Shown: positions 47,580 to 57,232, counted from the first letter of the stretch. The stretch is DNA of 64,000 nt from Marinobacterium rhizophilum (GCF_024397915.1 NZ_CP073347.1:3906001-3970000); one strand, 5' to 3'. Numbers and translations: made by a program. Notes: generated by a model from the letters alone, not told the origin.

Positions 47580-48776
47580 ATGAAGTTTGTCGATGAAGCG
47601 TTGATCTCGGTGGAAGCCGGAAAAGGTGGTAACGGCTGCATGAGTTTCCGGCGCGAGAAATATGTCGCCAAAGGCGGCCCCGACGGCGGTGATGGCGGTG
47701 ATGGCGGTTCTGTGTTCGTTGAGGCGGATGCTGGTCTGAATACGCTGATCGATTTTCGCTTTACGCGCCACTACAAGGCGCAGAATGGCCAGAATGGCAT
47801 GACCCGTCAGTGTACCGGTGCCAAGGGTGAAGACCTGGTACTGAAGCTGCCGGTGGGCACCACGGTGGTCGACCAGGATACCGGCGAAGTGCTGGCGGAC
47901 CTGACGGTCGAGGGGCAGGTAGAGAAAGTGGCTCAGGCAGGGTTTCATGGTCTGGGCAACATTCGCTACAAGAGCTCGATCAACCGTGCGCCACGCCAGA
48001 CCAGTAACGGCTCGCCGGGTGAGGCGCGCAACCTGAAGCTCGAGCTCAAGGTGCTGGCGGATGTGGGTCTGCTGGGCTTGCCGAATGCGGGCAAGTCGAC
48101 CTTTATTCGTTCGGTATCTGCGGCCAAGCCGAAGGTGGCGAACTATCCCTTTACGACCCTGGTGCCGAACCTGGGTGTGGTGCGTACCGAGAGTCATCGC
48201 AGTTTTGTTATTGCCGATATACCGGGCATTATCGAGGGTGCATCCGAGGGTACGGGGCTGGGGATTCGCTTCCTACGTCATTTGGCGCGCAACCGTCTGT
48301 TGCTGCATCTGGTGGATATGGCGCCCTGGGATGAGCAGAGTGCTGCGCAGTCTGCCTGTGTGGCGGTCTCCGAACTGGAAAAATTCAGCCCGACGCTTGA
48401 AGCTCAGCCGCGCTGGCTGGTGCTCAACAAGCTGGACCTGGTGCCTGAAGAGGAGCAGGAAGAGCGTTGCCAGGCGGTGGTGGATGCACTGGGCTGGGAA
48501 GGGCCCGTGTATCGCATTTCGGCGATAAACAAGGAAGGCGTGCAGGTGCTGGTCAAGGATATCCAGGGTTTCCTCGATCAGCGGGCGCTGGAGATCCAGG
48601 AAGATCCCGAGTTGCTGGAGGTTGAACGCAACACGCGTCTGCAGATTGACGCAGAGGCGCGTGAATGCGTTGAAACCATGCGTGCGGCCATTCGTGCGCG
48701 CCGCACCGGCGATGACGATGACTGGGATGATTTTGACGATGACGAGTTCGACGTTGATGTCGAATGGGTTCGCTAG
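47580..48776 (+). CDS. obg: Obg-family GTPase (ObgE/CgtA)
   Basis: A 398-residue GTPase involved in 50S assembly and stress control. The glycine-rich OBG fold is at about 1-158 (VEAGKGGNGCMSFRREKYVA, GGPDGGDGGDGG). The G domain carries GLPNAGKST (G1), DIPGIIEGASEGTG (G3) and NKLDLV (G4). The tail is very acidic (DDDDWDDFDDDEFDVDVEW), as in Gammaproteobacteria. The start at MKFVDEALI follows GGGGAGG, against an upstream in-frame Met. It lies 15 bp before proB. Confidence 0.97.
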   Translation: MKFVDEALISVEAGKGGNGCMSFRREKYVAKGGPDGGDGGDGGSVFVEADAGLNTLIDFRFTRHYKAQNGQNGMTRQCTGAKGEDLVLKLPVGTTVVDQDTGEVLADLTVEGQVEKVAQAGFHGLGNIRYKSSINRAPRQTSNGSPGEARNLKLELKVLADVGLLGLPNAGKSTFIRSVSAAKPKVANYPFTTLVPNLGVVRTESHRSFVIADIPGIIEGASEGTGLGIRFLRHLARNRLLLHLVDMAPWDEQSAAQSACVAVSELEKFSPTLEAQPRWLVLNKLDLVPEEEQEERCQAVVDALGWEGPVYRISAINKEGVQVLVKDIQGFLDQRALEIQEDPELLEVERNTRLQIDAEARECVETMRAAIRARRTGDDDDWDDFDDDEFDVDVEWVR

Positions 48777-48791
48777 CGAGAGGGTTCACGC

Positions 48792-49916
48792 GTGTCCACG
48801 GGTAGGAACAGGCTGAAAAAGGCCGGGCGCTGGGTTGTTAAGATCGGCAGTGCGCTGCTGACCAATGATGGCGAGGGGCTGGACCAGGCGGCGATTGCGC
48901 GCTGGGTGGACCAGTTGGCGGCGCTGCGTGCGCAAGGAATGGAGATCCTGCTGGTGTCCTCGGGTGCGGTTGCCGAGGGTATGTCGCGCCTGGGCTGGTC
49001 GAACCGGCCGCATGAAATGTACCGTTTGCAGGCGGCTGCAGCCATTGGTCAGATGGGCCTGGTGCAGGCTTACGAGGCCAATTTCCAGCGCCATGGCACC
49101 CATACTGCGCAGATTTTGCTAACCCACGAGGATCTTTCCAATCGGCGTCGCTACCTTAATGCGCGGGCGGCTCTGGGTGAGCTGATACACCTGGGTGTGG
49201 TGCCGGTGGTTAACGAAAACGACACCGTGGTTACCGACGAGATTCGTTTCGGCGATAACGATACCCTGGGTGCGCTGGTGGCCAACCTGATCGAGGCGGA
49301 TGGTCTGATTCTGCTGACCGACCAGCTGGGATTGTTTGAGTCCGACCCGCGTAGCAATCCCGATGCGGCCTTTGTGTCCGAGGCGCGGGCCGAGGACGAT
49401 GCCCTGATTGCCATGGCGGGCGGCGGCGGCAAGCTCGGGCGCGGCGGTATGGCAACCAAGGTGCGTGCTGCGCGCCTTGCGGCGCGCAGTGGTGCCGTCA
49501 CGGTGATTGCCAGTGGTCGTGAGCCTGACGTGCTGCTCAGGCTCAAGGCTGGTGATGCTGTGGGCACGTTGCTGGTGCCGGAGCGCAGTCCCGAGGCTGC
49601 CCGCAAACAGTGGATTGCCGGGCATCTGCAGGCGAGGGGGGCTCTGGTGCTGGACGCAGGTGCCGTGGCGGCGTTGCGCGAGCGTGGCAAGAGTTTGCTG
49701 CCGGCGGGGGTGCGGGATCTTTCGGGGTCGTTTTCCCGTGGCGAGATGGTGATCCTGCAGGATGAGCAGGGTGTTATCGTGGGGCGGGGCCTGGCGAACT
49801 ATGGGGCCGACGATGCGCGCAAGCTGATGGGCAAGCCAAGCGCAATGATCGAGTCACTGCTTGGCTATATGGGCGAGGTGGAGCTTGTGCACCGCGACAA
49901 CCTGGCGCTGGCCTGA
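48792..49916 (+). CDS. proB: Glutamate 5-kinase
   Basis: A 374-residue ProB, first enzyme of proline synthesis, phosphorylating glutamate. It has an amino-acid-kinase domain (about 1-260) with WVVKIGSALLTNDGEGLDQ, VVNENDTVVTDEIRFGDND and GGMATKVRAARLA, and a C-terminal PUA domain (about 280-370). Start is GTG at 48792. It follows obg closely and ends in a terminator. proA is not present here, as in pseudomonads. Confidence 0.96.
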   Translation: MSTGRNRLKKAGRWVVKIGSALLTNDGEGLDQAAIARWVDQLAALRAQGMEILLVSSGAVAEGMSRLGWSNRPHEMYRLQAAAAIGQMGLVQAYEANFQRHGTHTAQILLTHEDLSNRRRYLNARAALGELIHLGVVPVVNENDTVVTDEIRFGDNDTLGALVANLIEADGLILLTDQLGLFESDPRSNPDAAFVSEARAEDDALIAMAGGGGKLGRGGMATKVRAARLAARSGAVTVIASGREPDVLLRLKAGDAVGTLLVPERSPEAARKQWIAGHLQARGALVLDAGAVAALRERGKSLLPAGVRDLSGSFSRGEMVILQDEQGVIVGRGLANYGADDARKLMGKPSAMIESLLGYMGEVELVHRDNLALA

Positions 49917-49955
49917 TCGGGTCGGCGCCAGGCTTGGCCGAAGATATGCAGACAC

Positions 49956-49985
49956 AAAAAAAAACCGGCCAGGGCCGGTTTTTTT
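49956..49985. terminator. Bidirectional terminator between proB and rpsT
   Basis: AAAAACCGGC...GCCGGTTTTT with long A and T tracts on the two sides. It sits between the convergent proB and rpsT and can serve both. Confidence 0.9.
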
Positions 49986-50029
49986 AATGGCAGGGCTTTG
50001 TAGGCCCTGCTGCGTCAGGCGGCTGGTGG

Positions 50030-50293
50030 TTAGGCCAGTGCCTTGATGCGCGCGTTCAGGCGGCTCTTGGTGCGAGCGATCTGGTTCTTGTTGAACAGAC
50101 CCTTGTTTACAGAGCCGTCCATGATCGGCTGGGCGGTTTTGAACGCGCCTTCAGCAGCGGCTTTGTCGCCACTATCGATCGCTTTAACGACTTTCTTGAT
50201 GTAAGTACGCACCATGGAGCGCAGGCTAGCGTTATGCTGGCGACGCTTCTCCGACTGGCGAGCGCGTTTACGTGATCCTGCGGAATTTGCCAC
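50030..50293 (-). CDS. rpsT: 30S ribosomal protein S20
   Basis: An 87-residue S20, normal length, very basic, starting MANSAGSRKRARQSEKRRQH and ending in the helical FNKNQIARTKSRLNARIKAL. S20 binds the 5' and 3' minor domains of 16S rRNA. It is divergent from murJ; the 173-bp gap holds both promoters. Single-gene unit, as in most relatives. Confidence 0.98.
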   Translation of the reverse strand: MANSAGSRKRARQSEKRRQHNASLRSMVRTYIKKVVKAIDSGDKAAAEGAFKTAQPIMDGSVNKGLFNKNQIARTKSRLNARIKALA

Positions 50294-50466
50294 AGTCCGG
50301 CTCCTTCAAAGTTATTTGGAAAATCATCGGCAGTGAACGCCGAAAATTAAGACGCGAGATTATTCCTGTTTGACGCAAGGCTGTCAATAAAGTAGCGGAA
50401 TTATTATCTGCGACACAGTAAGATGCAGCGCATTGTACAGTGCCTGACAGCTTGGGGATAGGGATC

Positions 50467-52029
50467 GTGGCGGACGAGGGTAGAGAAACCAAAAAGGGGG
50501 TCAGTTTGCTGCGTTCCAGCGGCCTGGTCGGGCTGATGACATTGCTCTCGCGCATTCTCGGTCTGGTACGGGATGTGGTGGTGGCGAGTCACTTCGGGGC
50601 ATCCGGCAGTGCCGATGCCTTTTTTGTCGCCTTCAAGATTCCCAACTTCCTGCGCCGGCTGTTTGCCGAAGGCGCCTTTGCTCAGGCCTTTGTACCGGTG
50701 CTGTCCGAATACCGCACACAGAAATCGCTGTTCGACGTGCAGTTTCTGGTGGCGCGGGTGGCGGGGAGCCTGGGCTCGGTACTGATCTGTATTACGGTGC
50801 TGTCGGTGGTGGCAGCGCCCGTGCTGACGGCGATCTTTGCCCCCGGCTTTTATATGCACGACAGCGAGCGCTACGAGCTCGCGTCCGAGATGCTGCGCAT
50901 CACCTTCCCCTACCTGGGGCTGATTTCCATGACGGCCTTCGCCGGCGCCATTCTTAACAGTTATGAGCGCTTTGCGGTGCCGGCCTTTACGCCGGTGCTG
51001 CTGAACCTGTGCCTGATCGGGGCGGCACTGTTGTTCAGCGAGTGGTTTGAACGGCCGATCTTTGCGCTGGCCTGGGGGGTTCTGGTTGCAGGTTTTGTGC
51101 AGCTGGCGTTTCAGCTGCCTTTCCTGTGGCAGATTCGCCTGTTACCGGGGCCTGTGGTGGATTTCGGTCACCCGGGGGTCAAGAAAATCATGACCCTGAT
51201 GTTGCCGGCGCTGTTCGGGGTTTCGGTGGCACAGGTCAACCTGTTGCTGGATACAGTGCTGGCCTCCTTCCTGCAATCCGGTAGCGTGTCCTGGCTGTAT
51301 TATTCGGACCGGCTGTCCGAGCTGCCGCTGGGGGTCTTTGGTATCGCGATTGCGACTGTGATTCTGCCGGCGCTGTCGCGCAAGCATGCGCAGAAATCGC
51401 TGGATCAGTTTGCTCACACGCTGGACTGGGCCTTGCGCATGGTACTGCTGATCGGCCTGCCGGCGGCGCTGGCGCTGGTGTTGCTGGCGGAACCCCTGCT
51501 GATCACCCTGTTTCACTACGGTGTTCTGACCGAGCGTGATGTCGATATGGCGGCCGGTAGCCTGCGGGCGTACGGCTGCGGTGTGCTGGCGTTCATGCTG
51601 ATCAAGGTATTGGCGCCGGGCTTCTTTGCGCGCCAGGACATGCGCACGCCGGTGCGTATCGCGGTGATCGCGATGGTCGTCAACATGGTGCTGAATCTGC
51701 TGCTTATATGGCCGCTGGCCCATGTGGGGCTGGCACTGGCGACAACGCTGTCGGCTTTTTTGAACGCCGGTTTGCTGTTGCGTGGCTTGCTGCGCGCGGG
51801 TGTATTTCACTGGCAACCGGGCTGGGGGCTCTGGTTGCTGCGCCTGGGTAGCGCCAATCTTGTCATGGTCGCGCTACTGGTCTATTTCACCCCGGCGGTG
51901 GAGCGATGGTTTGCCTGGGGGCTGATGGATCGAGCCTGGCAGATGACCGCACTGGTGCTGCTGGGGGCGGGTGCCTATGCGGCTACTTTGCTACTCGCCG
52001 GGCTGCGCCTGCGGCATTTGCGGGCTTGA
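50467..52029 (+). CDS. murJ: Lipid II flippase MurJ
   Basis: A 520-residue integral membrane protein with about 14 helices that flips lipid II for peptidoglycan synthesis. It begins SLLRSSGLVGLMTLLSRILG then LVRDVVVASHFG, and DAFFVAFKIPNFLRRLFAEG then AFAQAFVPVL is the classic MurJ/MviN signature. Start is taken as GTG 50467 after a GGGGA sequence; another GTG at 50440 is in frame and possible. It lies upstream of ribF-ileS-lspA-fkpB, the usual order. Its last 47 codons and 89 bp of flank are tandemly duplicated. Confidence 0.93.
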   Translation: MADEGRETKKGVSLLRSSGLVGLMTLLSRILGLVRDVVVASHFGASGSADAFFVAFKIPNFLRRLFAEGAFAQAFVPVLSEYRTQKSLFDVQFLVARVAGSLGSVLICITVLSVVAAPVLTAIFAPGFYMHDSERYELASEMLRITFPYLGLISMTAFAGAILNSYERFAVPAFTPVLLNLCLIGAALLFSEWFERPIFALAWGVLVAGFVQLAFQLPFLWQIRLLPGPVVDFGHPGVKKIMTLMLPALFGVSVAQVNLLLDTVLASFLQSGSVSWLYYSDRLSELPLGVFGIAIATVILPALSRKHAQKSLDQFAHTLDWALRMVLLIGLPAALALVLLAEPLLITLFHYGVLTERDVDMAAGSLRAYGCGVLAFMLIKVLAPGFFARQDMRTPVRIAVIAMVVNMVLNLLLIWPLAHVGLALATTLSAFLNAGLLLRGLLRAGVFHWQPGWGLWLLRLGSANLVMVALLVYFTPAVERWFAWGLMDRAWQMTALVLLGAGAYAATLLLAGLRLRHLRA

Positions 52030-52118
52030 ACGTTGCTCTCGGTAGCCGGTTGCTCCGCAAGCTGCGCCGGGTATTGAGCCATGTTGAGGCTACTTGTGGC
52101 GCTGCGGTACTCGTTGCT

Positions 52119-52259
52119 CACCCCGGCGGTGGAGCGATGGTTTGCCTGGGGGCTGATGGATCGAGCCTGGCAGATGACCGCACTGGTGCTGCTGGGGGCG
52201 GGTGCCTATGCGGCTACTTTGCTACTCGCCGGGCTGCGCCTGCGGCATTTGCGGGCTTG
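52119..52259 (+). pseudogene. Duplicate of the murJ 3' end
   Basis: This copies 51888-52029 with a period of 231 bp. The coding-derived part (FTPAVERWFAWGLMDRAWQ onward to HLRA and stop) is identical in DNA. The flank after it has seven differences in about 70 bases. It lacks the rest of murJ. Copy 2 ends near 52349, just before the ribF leader. Confidence 0.9.
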
Positions 52260-52402
52260 AACGTTGCTCTCGGTAGCCGGTTGATCCGCAGGCTGCGCCG
52301 GGTTTTGAGGCATGTTACAGCTACTTGTGGCGCTGCGGTACTCGTTGCGCTGCATCTGCGTTATAATTCTGCGGTTTATTTTCAGGCTGTGGCTGGCGTT
52401 TG

Positions 52403-53329
52403 ATGGAATTGATCCGGGGATTACACAATCTGCGTGACAAGCACCGGGTGTGCGTTGCGACCATTGGCAATTTCGATGGCGTGCACCTCGGGCATGTCAA
52501 GGTGCTGGAGCAAGTCAAGGCCAAGGGGCGCGAGCTTGGCTTGCCGACAGTGGCCATTATCTTCGAACCGCAGCCGCGCGAGTTTTTTGCAGGCCAGGAG
52601 GCGCCGGCGCGCCTGACCCGGTTTGATGAAAAAGTACGGCTGCTGCGTGCCCAGGGGCTCGACCGGGTGCTGTGCCTGACCTTCAACGAGCGCCTGCGCA
52701 GTTTGCCGGCGGCGAGCTTTATCGAAGCCCTGCTGCTGGAAGGGCTGGCGGTACGGCATTTTGTGGTCGGCGATGACTTTCGCTTTGGCTGCGACCGGGC
52801 CGGTGATTACGCCATGCTGTGCCAGGTAGGGGCGACCCAGGGCTTCTCCGTGGAGAACACGGCCACCTGCCTGGTTGACGGCGAGCGGGTCAGCAGTACC
52901 CGGATACGCCAGGCGTTGGCGCGCAATGACCTGGACCTGGCCGAACGGCTGCTGGGGCGGCGTTATCGCATCAGCGGGAGGGTCATGCTGGGGCAGCAAC
53001 TGGGCCGTACCCTGGGCGTGCCGACGGCGAATGTGCGCATGCACCGCTTCGCGGCGCCGCTGCGGGGGGTGTACGCCGTGCGGGCCGAGCTGGATGATGG
53101 CCAGATCGTGGCGGGGGTGGCCAATATTGGCATGCGCCCGACCGTGCATGGCACCCAGCCGGTACTGGAGGCACACCTGTTTGATTTTCAGGGTGATCTT
53201 TATGGTCAGCTGCTGAGCGTTGAGTTTGCCGATTTCATTCGTGAAGAGCGCAAGTTCGATGGCCTTGAGCAGCTGAAACAGCAGATTTTCAACGATATTG
53301 ATGTGGCCCGGGCGCTATTGGCCTGTTAA
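52403..53329 (+). CDS. ribF: Bifunctional riboflavin kinase / FMN adenylyltransferase
   Basis: A 308-residue RibF. The N-terminal nucleotidyltransferase domain (about 1-180) has ATIGNFDGVHLGHVKVLEQV and DDFRFGCDRAGDY; the C-terminal flavokinase domain (about 185-305) has GQQLGRTLGVPTANVRMH. It makes FMN and FAD, the latter used by BetA, XdhA and ThiO here. Start ATG 52403. It lies 25 bp before ileS. Confidence 0.96.
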   Translation: MELIRGLHNLRDKHRVCVATIGNFDGVHLGHVKVLEQVKAKGRELGLPTVAIIFEPQPREFFAGQEAPARLTRFDEKVRLLRAQGLDRVLCLTFNERLRSLPAASFIEALLLEGLAVRHFVVGDDFRFGCDRAGDYAMLCQVGATQGFSVENTATCLVDGERVSSTRIRQALARNDLDLAERLLGRRYRISGRVMLGQQLGRTLGVPTANVRMHRFAAPLRGVYAVRAELDDGQIVAGVANIGMRPTVHGTQPVLEAHLFDFQGDLYGQLLSVEFADFIREERKFDGLEQLKQQIFNDIDVARALLAC

Positions 53330-53354
53330 GACCCATAACCTCAAAGCGACTGAC

Positions 53355-56171
53355 ATGACCGACTATAAAGCGACACTGAACCTGCCGGACTCGGCTTTCC
53401 CGATGCGTGGCAACCTGCCGCAGCGTGAACCGGCGCGCCTGGCGCGCTGGGCCGAAATCGATCTCTACGCCAGGTTGCGCGAAGCCGGCAAGGGGCGCGA
53501 GCAGTTTATCCTGCATGACGGCCCGCCCTATGCCAACGGCAGTATTCATATCGGTCATGCGGTCAACAAGGTCATCAAGGACATGATCGTCAAGTCCAAG
53601 ACACTGTCGGGTTTTGATGCGCCCTACGTGCCGGGCTGGGACTGCCATGGCCTGCCGATCGAGCACAAGGTCGAGACCCTGATTGGCCGCGCCGGTGACA
53701 AGGTGCCCTACAGCGAGTTTCGCCAGAAGTGCCGTGACTATGCCGCCGAGCAGGTGGCGGGCCAGAAAGACGACTTTATCCGTCTGGGTGTCGTTGGCGA
53801 CTGGGAAAACCCCTACCTGACGATGAACTTCGATACCGAAGCCAATATCGTGCGGGCGCTGGGCAGGATCATCGAGAACGGTCACCTGGTCAAGGGCTAC
53901 AAGCCGGTGTACTGGAGCGTGGTGGGCCAGTCGGCCCTGGCCGAGGCCGAGGTCGAGTACCAGAACAAGACCTCCACGGCGATCGATATCCGCTTTACCT
54001 TTGCCGATCAGGACAAGGTGCTGGCGCTGTTTGATGGCGCTGCAGGCGAAGGTCCGGTGTCCGTGGTCATCTGGACCACAACCCCCTGGACCATTCCCGC
54101 CAACCAGGCGGTATCGCTGCACGCCGAGCTGGAGTACGCCCTGGTGCAGGTGGATATCAACCAGGGTGCCGAGCGTATCCTGATTGCCGCCGACATGGTG
54201 GACGAGGTCATGGCACGCTGGGGTATCGAGCCCTACCAGGTGCTGGGTACCTGCAGCGGTACCGCGCTGGAGCACATGGCACTGGCGCACCCGATCTACG
54301 ACAGGCAGGTGCCGGTGATTCTGGGTGACCATGTCACCACCGATGCCGGTACCGGCGCTGTGCACACCGCGCCCGATCATGGCGTGGATGACTTCGTGGT
54401 TGGCCAGCAATATGGCCTGGGCACGCTGAACCTGGTGCAGGCCAACGGTACCTACACCGATGCCACCGGCGAGTTTGCCGGCGTGCACGTTTACAAGGCC
54501 GACGGCCCGGTGGTTGAAGCACTGGAGCGCGAAGGCAAGCTGGTACACCTGAAGCGCTTCGAGCACAGCTACCCGCACTGCTGGCGCACCAAGACGCCGC
54601 TGATTTACCGCGCCACGCCGCAGTGGTTCATCTCCATGGACGAAAAGGGTCTCAAGACCCAGGCGCTGGAAGCCATTAAGGGCGTGAGCTGGTTCCCCGA
54701 GTGGGGTCAGAACCGTATCGAGGCCATGGTCGAGCAGAGCCCGGACTGGTGTGTCTCCCGCCAGCGCACCTGGGGCGTGCCGATCACCGTGTTCACCCAC
54801 AAGCAGACCGGTGAACTGCACCCCAATACAACCGGCCTGATCGAACAGGTGGCCACGGCCATCGAGGCGGGCGGTATCGATGCCTGGTTCGAACTGGATG
54901 CCGCCAGCCTGCTGGGCGCCGATGCCGATCAGTATGACAAGGTCACCGATACGCTGGATGTCTGGTTCGACTCCGGCGTAACGCATCACTCGGTGCTGCG
55001 TGAGCGCGCCGAGCTGCGTTTCCCGGCGGACCTGTACCTGGAAGGCTCGGACCAGCACCGTGGCTGGTTCCAGTCGTCCCTGAAAACATCGATTGCCATC
55101 AACGGCTGCGCGCCCTACAAGCAGGTGCTGACCCACGGTTTCACGGTGGACGAGAAGGGCTACAAGATGTCCAAGTCCCTCGGTAACGTGATTGCGCCGC
55201 AGGAAGTCACCGACACCCTGGGTGCCGATATTCTGCGTCTGTGGGTTTCCGCCACGGACTACTCCGGCGAAATGGCCGTCTCCAAGCAGATTCTGCAGCG
55301 TACCGCCGATGCCTACCGTCGCATCCGCAATACCGCCCGCTTCCTGCTGGCCAACCTGAACGGCTTCGAGCCGGCGCGTGACAGCGTGGCGCCTGAAGAC
55401 ATGCTGGCACTGGATCGCTGGGCGGTGGATGCGGCCTATCGTCTGCAGCAGAAGATCACGGCGGCCTACGACAGCTACCGTTTCCTCGATGTGTACCAGC
55501 AGGTGCATCACTTCTGCGCGCAGGAACTGGGCGGCTTCTACCTGGATATCATCAAGGATCGCCAGTACACCACCCAGGCCGACAGCCTGGCGCGTCGCTC
55601 CTGCCAGACGGCGCTCTATCATATTGCCGAAGCCCTGACGCGCTGGATCGCACCGATCCTGAGCTTCACCGCCGAAGAGATTCACGAAGTGCTGCCGGGC
55701 GAGCGTGAAGACAGTGTCTTCCTGACCACCTGGTACCAGGGGCTCTTTACCCTGCCGGCCGACGACGCCTTTGGTGCGGATTTCTGGCGCCGGGTGCTGG
55801 GCGTGAAAAACGCCGTCAACAAGTGCCTGGAAGATGCCCGCAACGAGAAACTGGTGAAAGGCTCCCTGGCGGCGGAAGTCACCCTCTATGTGGATGAGAG
55901 CCTGCAGGCGGATCTGGCGCGCCTGGGTGATGAGTTGCGCTTTGTGCTGATCACGTCCAGGGCCGCGCTGGCACCCTTGTCGGAAGGAACAGATGCCCGC
56001 GACACCGAGGTTGCAGGGCTGAAGGTCGCGATTGCAGGCTCAGCTCATGCCAAGTGCGGTCGCTGCTGGCACCACCGCGAGGATATCGGTCGCCACGCGG
56101 CGCATCCGCAGCTGTGCGAACGCTGTGTCGATAACGTCGACGGTCCTGGCGAAAGTCGCCACTACGCCTGA
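53355..56171 (+). CDS. ileS: Isoleucyl-tRNA synthetase
   Basis: A 938-residue class I synthetase. HIGH is at residues 65-68 (NGSIHIGH), the editing domain follows with VVIWTTTPWTIPANQAV, and KMSKSLGN lies near 603. A C-terminal zinc finger is visible in CGRCWHHRED and CERCVDN. The start at MTDYKATLNLPDSAFPMRGN is the family start. Its TGA overlaps the lspA ATG (ATGA), typical of the ileS-lspA pair. Confidence 0.97.
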   Translation: MTDYKATLNLPDSAFPMRGNLPQREPARLARWAEIDLYARLREAGKGREQFILHDGPPYANGSIHIGHAVNKVIKDMIVKSKTLSGFDAPYVPGWDCHGLPIEHKVETLIGRAGDKVPYSEFRQKCRDYAAEQVAGQKDDFIRLGVVGDWENPYLTMNFDTEANIVRALGRIIENGHLVKGYKPVYWSVVGQSALAEAEVEYQNKTSTAIDIRFTFADQDKVLALFDGAAGEGPVSVVIWTTTPWTIPANQAVSLHAELEYALVQVDINQGAERILIAADMVDEVMARWGIEPYQVLGTCSGTALEHMALAHPIYDRQVPVILGDHVTTDAGTGAVHTAPDHGVDDFVVGQQYGLGTLNLVQANGTYTDATGEFAGVHVYKADGPVVEALEREGKLVHLKRFEHSYPHCWRTKTPLIYRATPQWFISMDEKGLKTQALEAIKGVSWFPEWGQNRIEAMVEQSPDWCVSRQRTWGVPITVFTHKQTGELHPNTTGLIEQVATAIEAGGIDAWFELDAASLLGADADQYDKVTDTLDVWFDSGVTHHSVLRERAELRFPADLYLEGSDQHRGWFQSSLKTSIAINGCAPYKQVLTHGFTVDEKGYKMSKSLGNVIAPQEVTDTLGADILRLWVSATDYSGEMAVSKQILQRTADAYRRIRNTARFLLANLNGFEPARDSVAPEDMLALDRWAVDAAYRLQQKITAAYDSYRFLDVYQQVHHFCAQELGGFYLDIIKDRQYTTQADSLARRSCQTALYHIAEALTRWIAPILSFTAEEIHEVLPGEREDSVFLTTWYQGLFTLPADDAFGADFWRRVLGVKNAVNKCLEDARNEKLVKGSLAAEVTLYVDESLQADLARLGDELRFVLITSRAALAPLSEGTDARDTEVAGLKVAIAGSAHAKCGRCWHHREDIGRHAAHPQLCERCVDNVDGPGESRHYA

Positions 56172-56698
56172 TGACCATGCAACGCAGTCGCGAACGTATC
56201 ACGGAGCCGGCGTTGCCCGGCTCTTCACTGGTCTGGCTATGGTTGTCGGTGCTCGTTGTGGTGCTGGACCAGGGCAGCAAATGGCTGGCCGAGGCGAAGC
56301 TGAGCTACGGTATCCCCAATCCGGTACTGCCGGTGTTTGATCTGACACTGCTCTACAACCGGGGGGCGGCCTTCAGCTTCCTGGCGGATGCCGGCGGCTG
56401 GCAACGCTGGTTTTTTGCGCTGGTGGCGCTGGTGGTCAGCGTGGCGCTGGTGGTCTGGATGAAACGTACCGCCCGCGTGCACTGGTGGCTGGGCATGGGC
56501 CTGGCGCTGCTGCTGGGCGGGGCCCTGGGCAACCTGTACGACCGGGTGGCGCTGGGTCACGTGGTGGACTTTATCTCGCTGCACTACGCCGGTTATTACT
56601 TTCCGGCGTTCAACCTGGCCGACAGCGCCATCACCCTGGGCGCTGTACTGCTGATTATCGATACGCTGTTCTTCGAGAAGAGCCGTTCCCGGAACTAA
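56171..56698 (+). CDS. lspA: Prolipoprotein signal peptidase
   Basis: A 175-residue inner-membrane aspartyl protease (signal peptidase II) that cleaves lipoprotein signal peptides. Four hydrophobic helices are visible. The catalytic region shows LLYNRGAAFSFLAD, GGALGNLYDRVALGHVVDFI and FNLADSAITLG with the two active Asp. It overlaps ileS by one base. Start ATG 56171; a Met two codons in is an alternative. Confidence 0.96.
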   Translation: MTMQRSRERITEPALPGSSLVWLWLSVLVVVLDQGSKWLAEAKLSYGIPNPVLPVFDLTLLYNRGAAFSFLADAGGWQRWFFALVALVVSVALVVWMKRTARVHWWLGMGLALLLGGALGNLYDRVALGHVVDFISLHYAGYYFPAFNLADSAITLGAVLLIIDTLFFEKSRSRN

Positions 56699-56711
56699 AT
56701 GAGAGCCTTGC

Positions 56712-57140
56712 ATGAGTGACAAGACAATCGGGCCCGGTGCAACCGTGACCCTGCATTTCGCCATCAAGCTGGAAGATGGCCAGCTGGTGGATTCCAACTT
56801 CGAAAGCGCGCCGGCCACCTTTACCCTGGGTGATGGCAACCTGTTGCCGGGCTTTGAAGAGCCGCTGATAGGGCTGGCTGCAGGCAGCGAGTCGACCTTC
56901 ACTATCGTGCCGGAAAAAGGCTTTGGCATGCCAAGCCCCGCCAATATCCAGCGCCTTCCCCGGGCGCAGTTCAAGGATATGGAACTCGAGCCCGGGCTGG
57001 TCGTCAGCTTTAAGGAACCTGGCGGTGAGCTGCCGGGCGTGGTGCAGTCCTTCGATGAGCAGGTGGTGCACATCGACTTCAACCACCCGCTGGCGGGCAA
57101 GACCCTGTTGTTCGATGTAAAAATACTGCAGGTCGCCTGA
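56712..57140 (+). CDS. fkpB: FKBP-type peptidyl-prolyl isomerase FkpB
   Basis: A 142-residue SlpA/FkpB-type isomerase, with VTLHFAIKLEDGQLVDSN near the start, GDGNLLPGFEEPLIGL in the FKBP domain, an inserted chaperone (IF) flap in the middle, and VVHIDFNHPLAGKTLLFDV toward the end. It lies 13 bp after lspA. In relatives ispH follows directly, but here a terminator and then pilin genes follow. Confidence 0.95.
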   Translation: MSDKTIGPGATVTLHFAIKLEDGQLVDSNFESAPATFTLGDGNLLPGFEEPLIGLAAGSESTFTIVPEKGFGMPSPANIQRLPRAQFKDMELEPGLVVSFKEPGGELPGVVQSFDEQVVHIDFNHPLAGKTLLFDVKILQVA

Positions 57141-57147
57141 CACCCCA

Positions 57148-57176
57148 TAAAAACGCTGCTGATGCAGCGTTTTTTA
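57148..57176 (+). terminator. Rho-independent terminator after fkpB
   Basis: AAAAACGCTGC-TGAT-GCAGCGTTTTTT is a strong stem with T tail, 8 bp after the fkpB stop codon. It closes the murJ-to-fkpB run. Confidence 0.94.
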
Positions 57177-57232
57177 TGTTCAGGAGGAACGGTAACCCGC
57201 GGGCGCAGGGACGTGTGAGAGCGGGGTGTTTA
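57173..57232. repeat. Dispersed intergenic repeat, copy 2
   Basis: Related to 2701-2760: both begin in a terminator T-tract (TTTATGT), share CCGCGGGCGCAGGGA and end GTTTA. It occupies the place where ispH would be expected. Confidence 0.55.

Noticed and set aside
51906..52403. 165-codon frame with a 77-residue repeat across the murJ duplication
   Set aside because: It is open only because the duplication period is 231 bp (a multiple of three). It is out of frame with murJ and resembles no family. Described under the murJ finding instead.
53289..55685. 798-codon open frame antisense to ileS
   Set aside because: It mirrors ileS codon for codon in a high-GC genome where antisense frames stay open. 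It has no family-like motif or ribosome binding site, while ileS carries all class I synthetase motifs.
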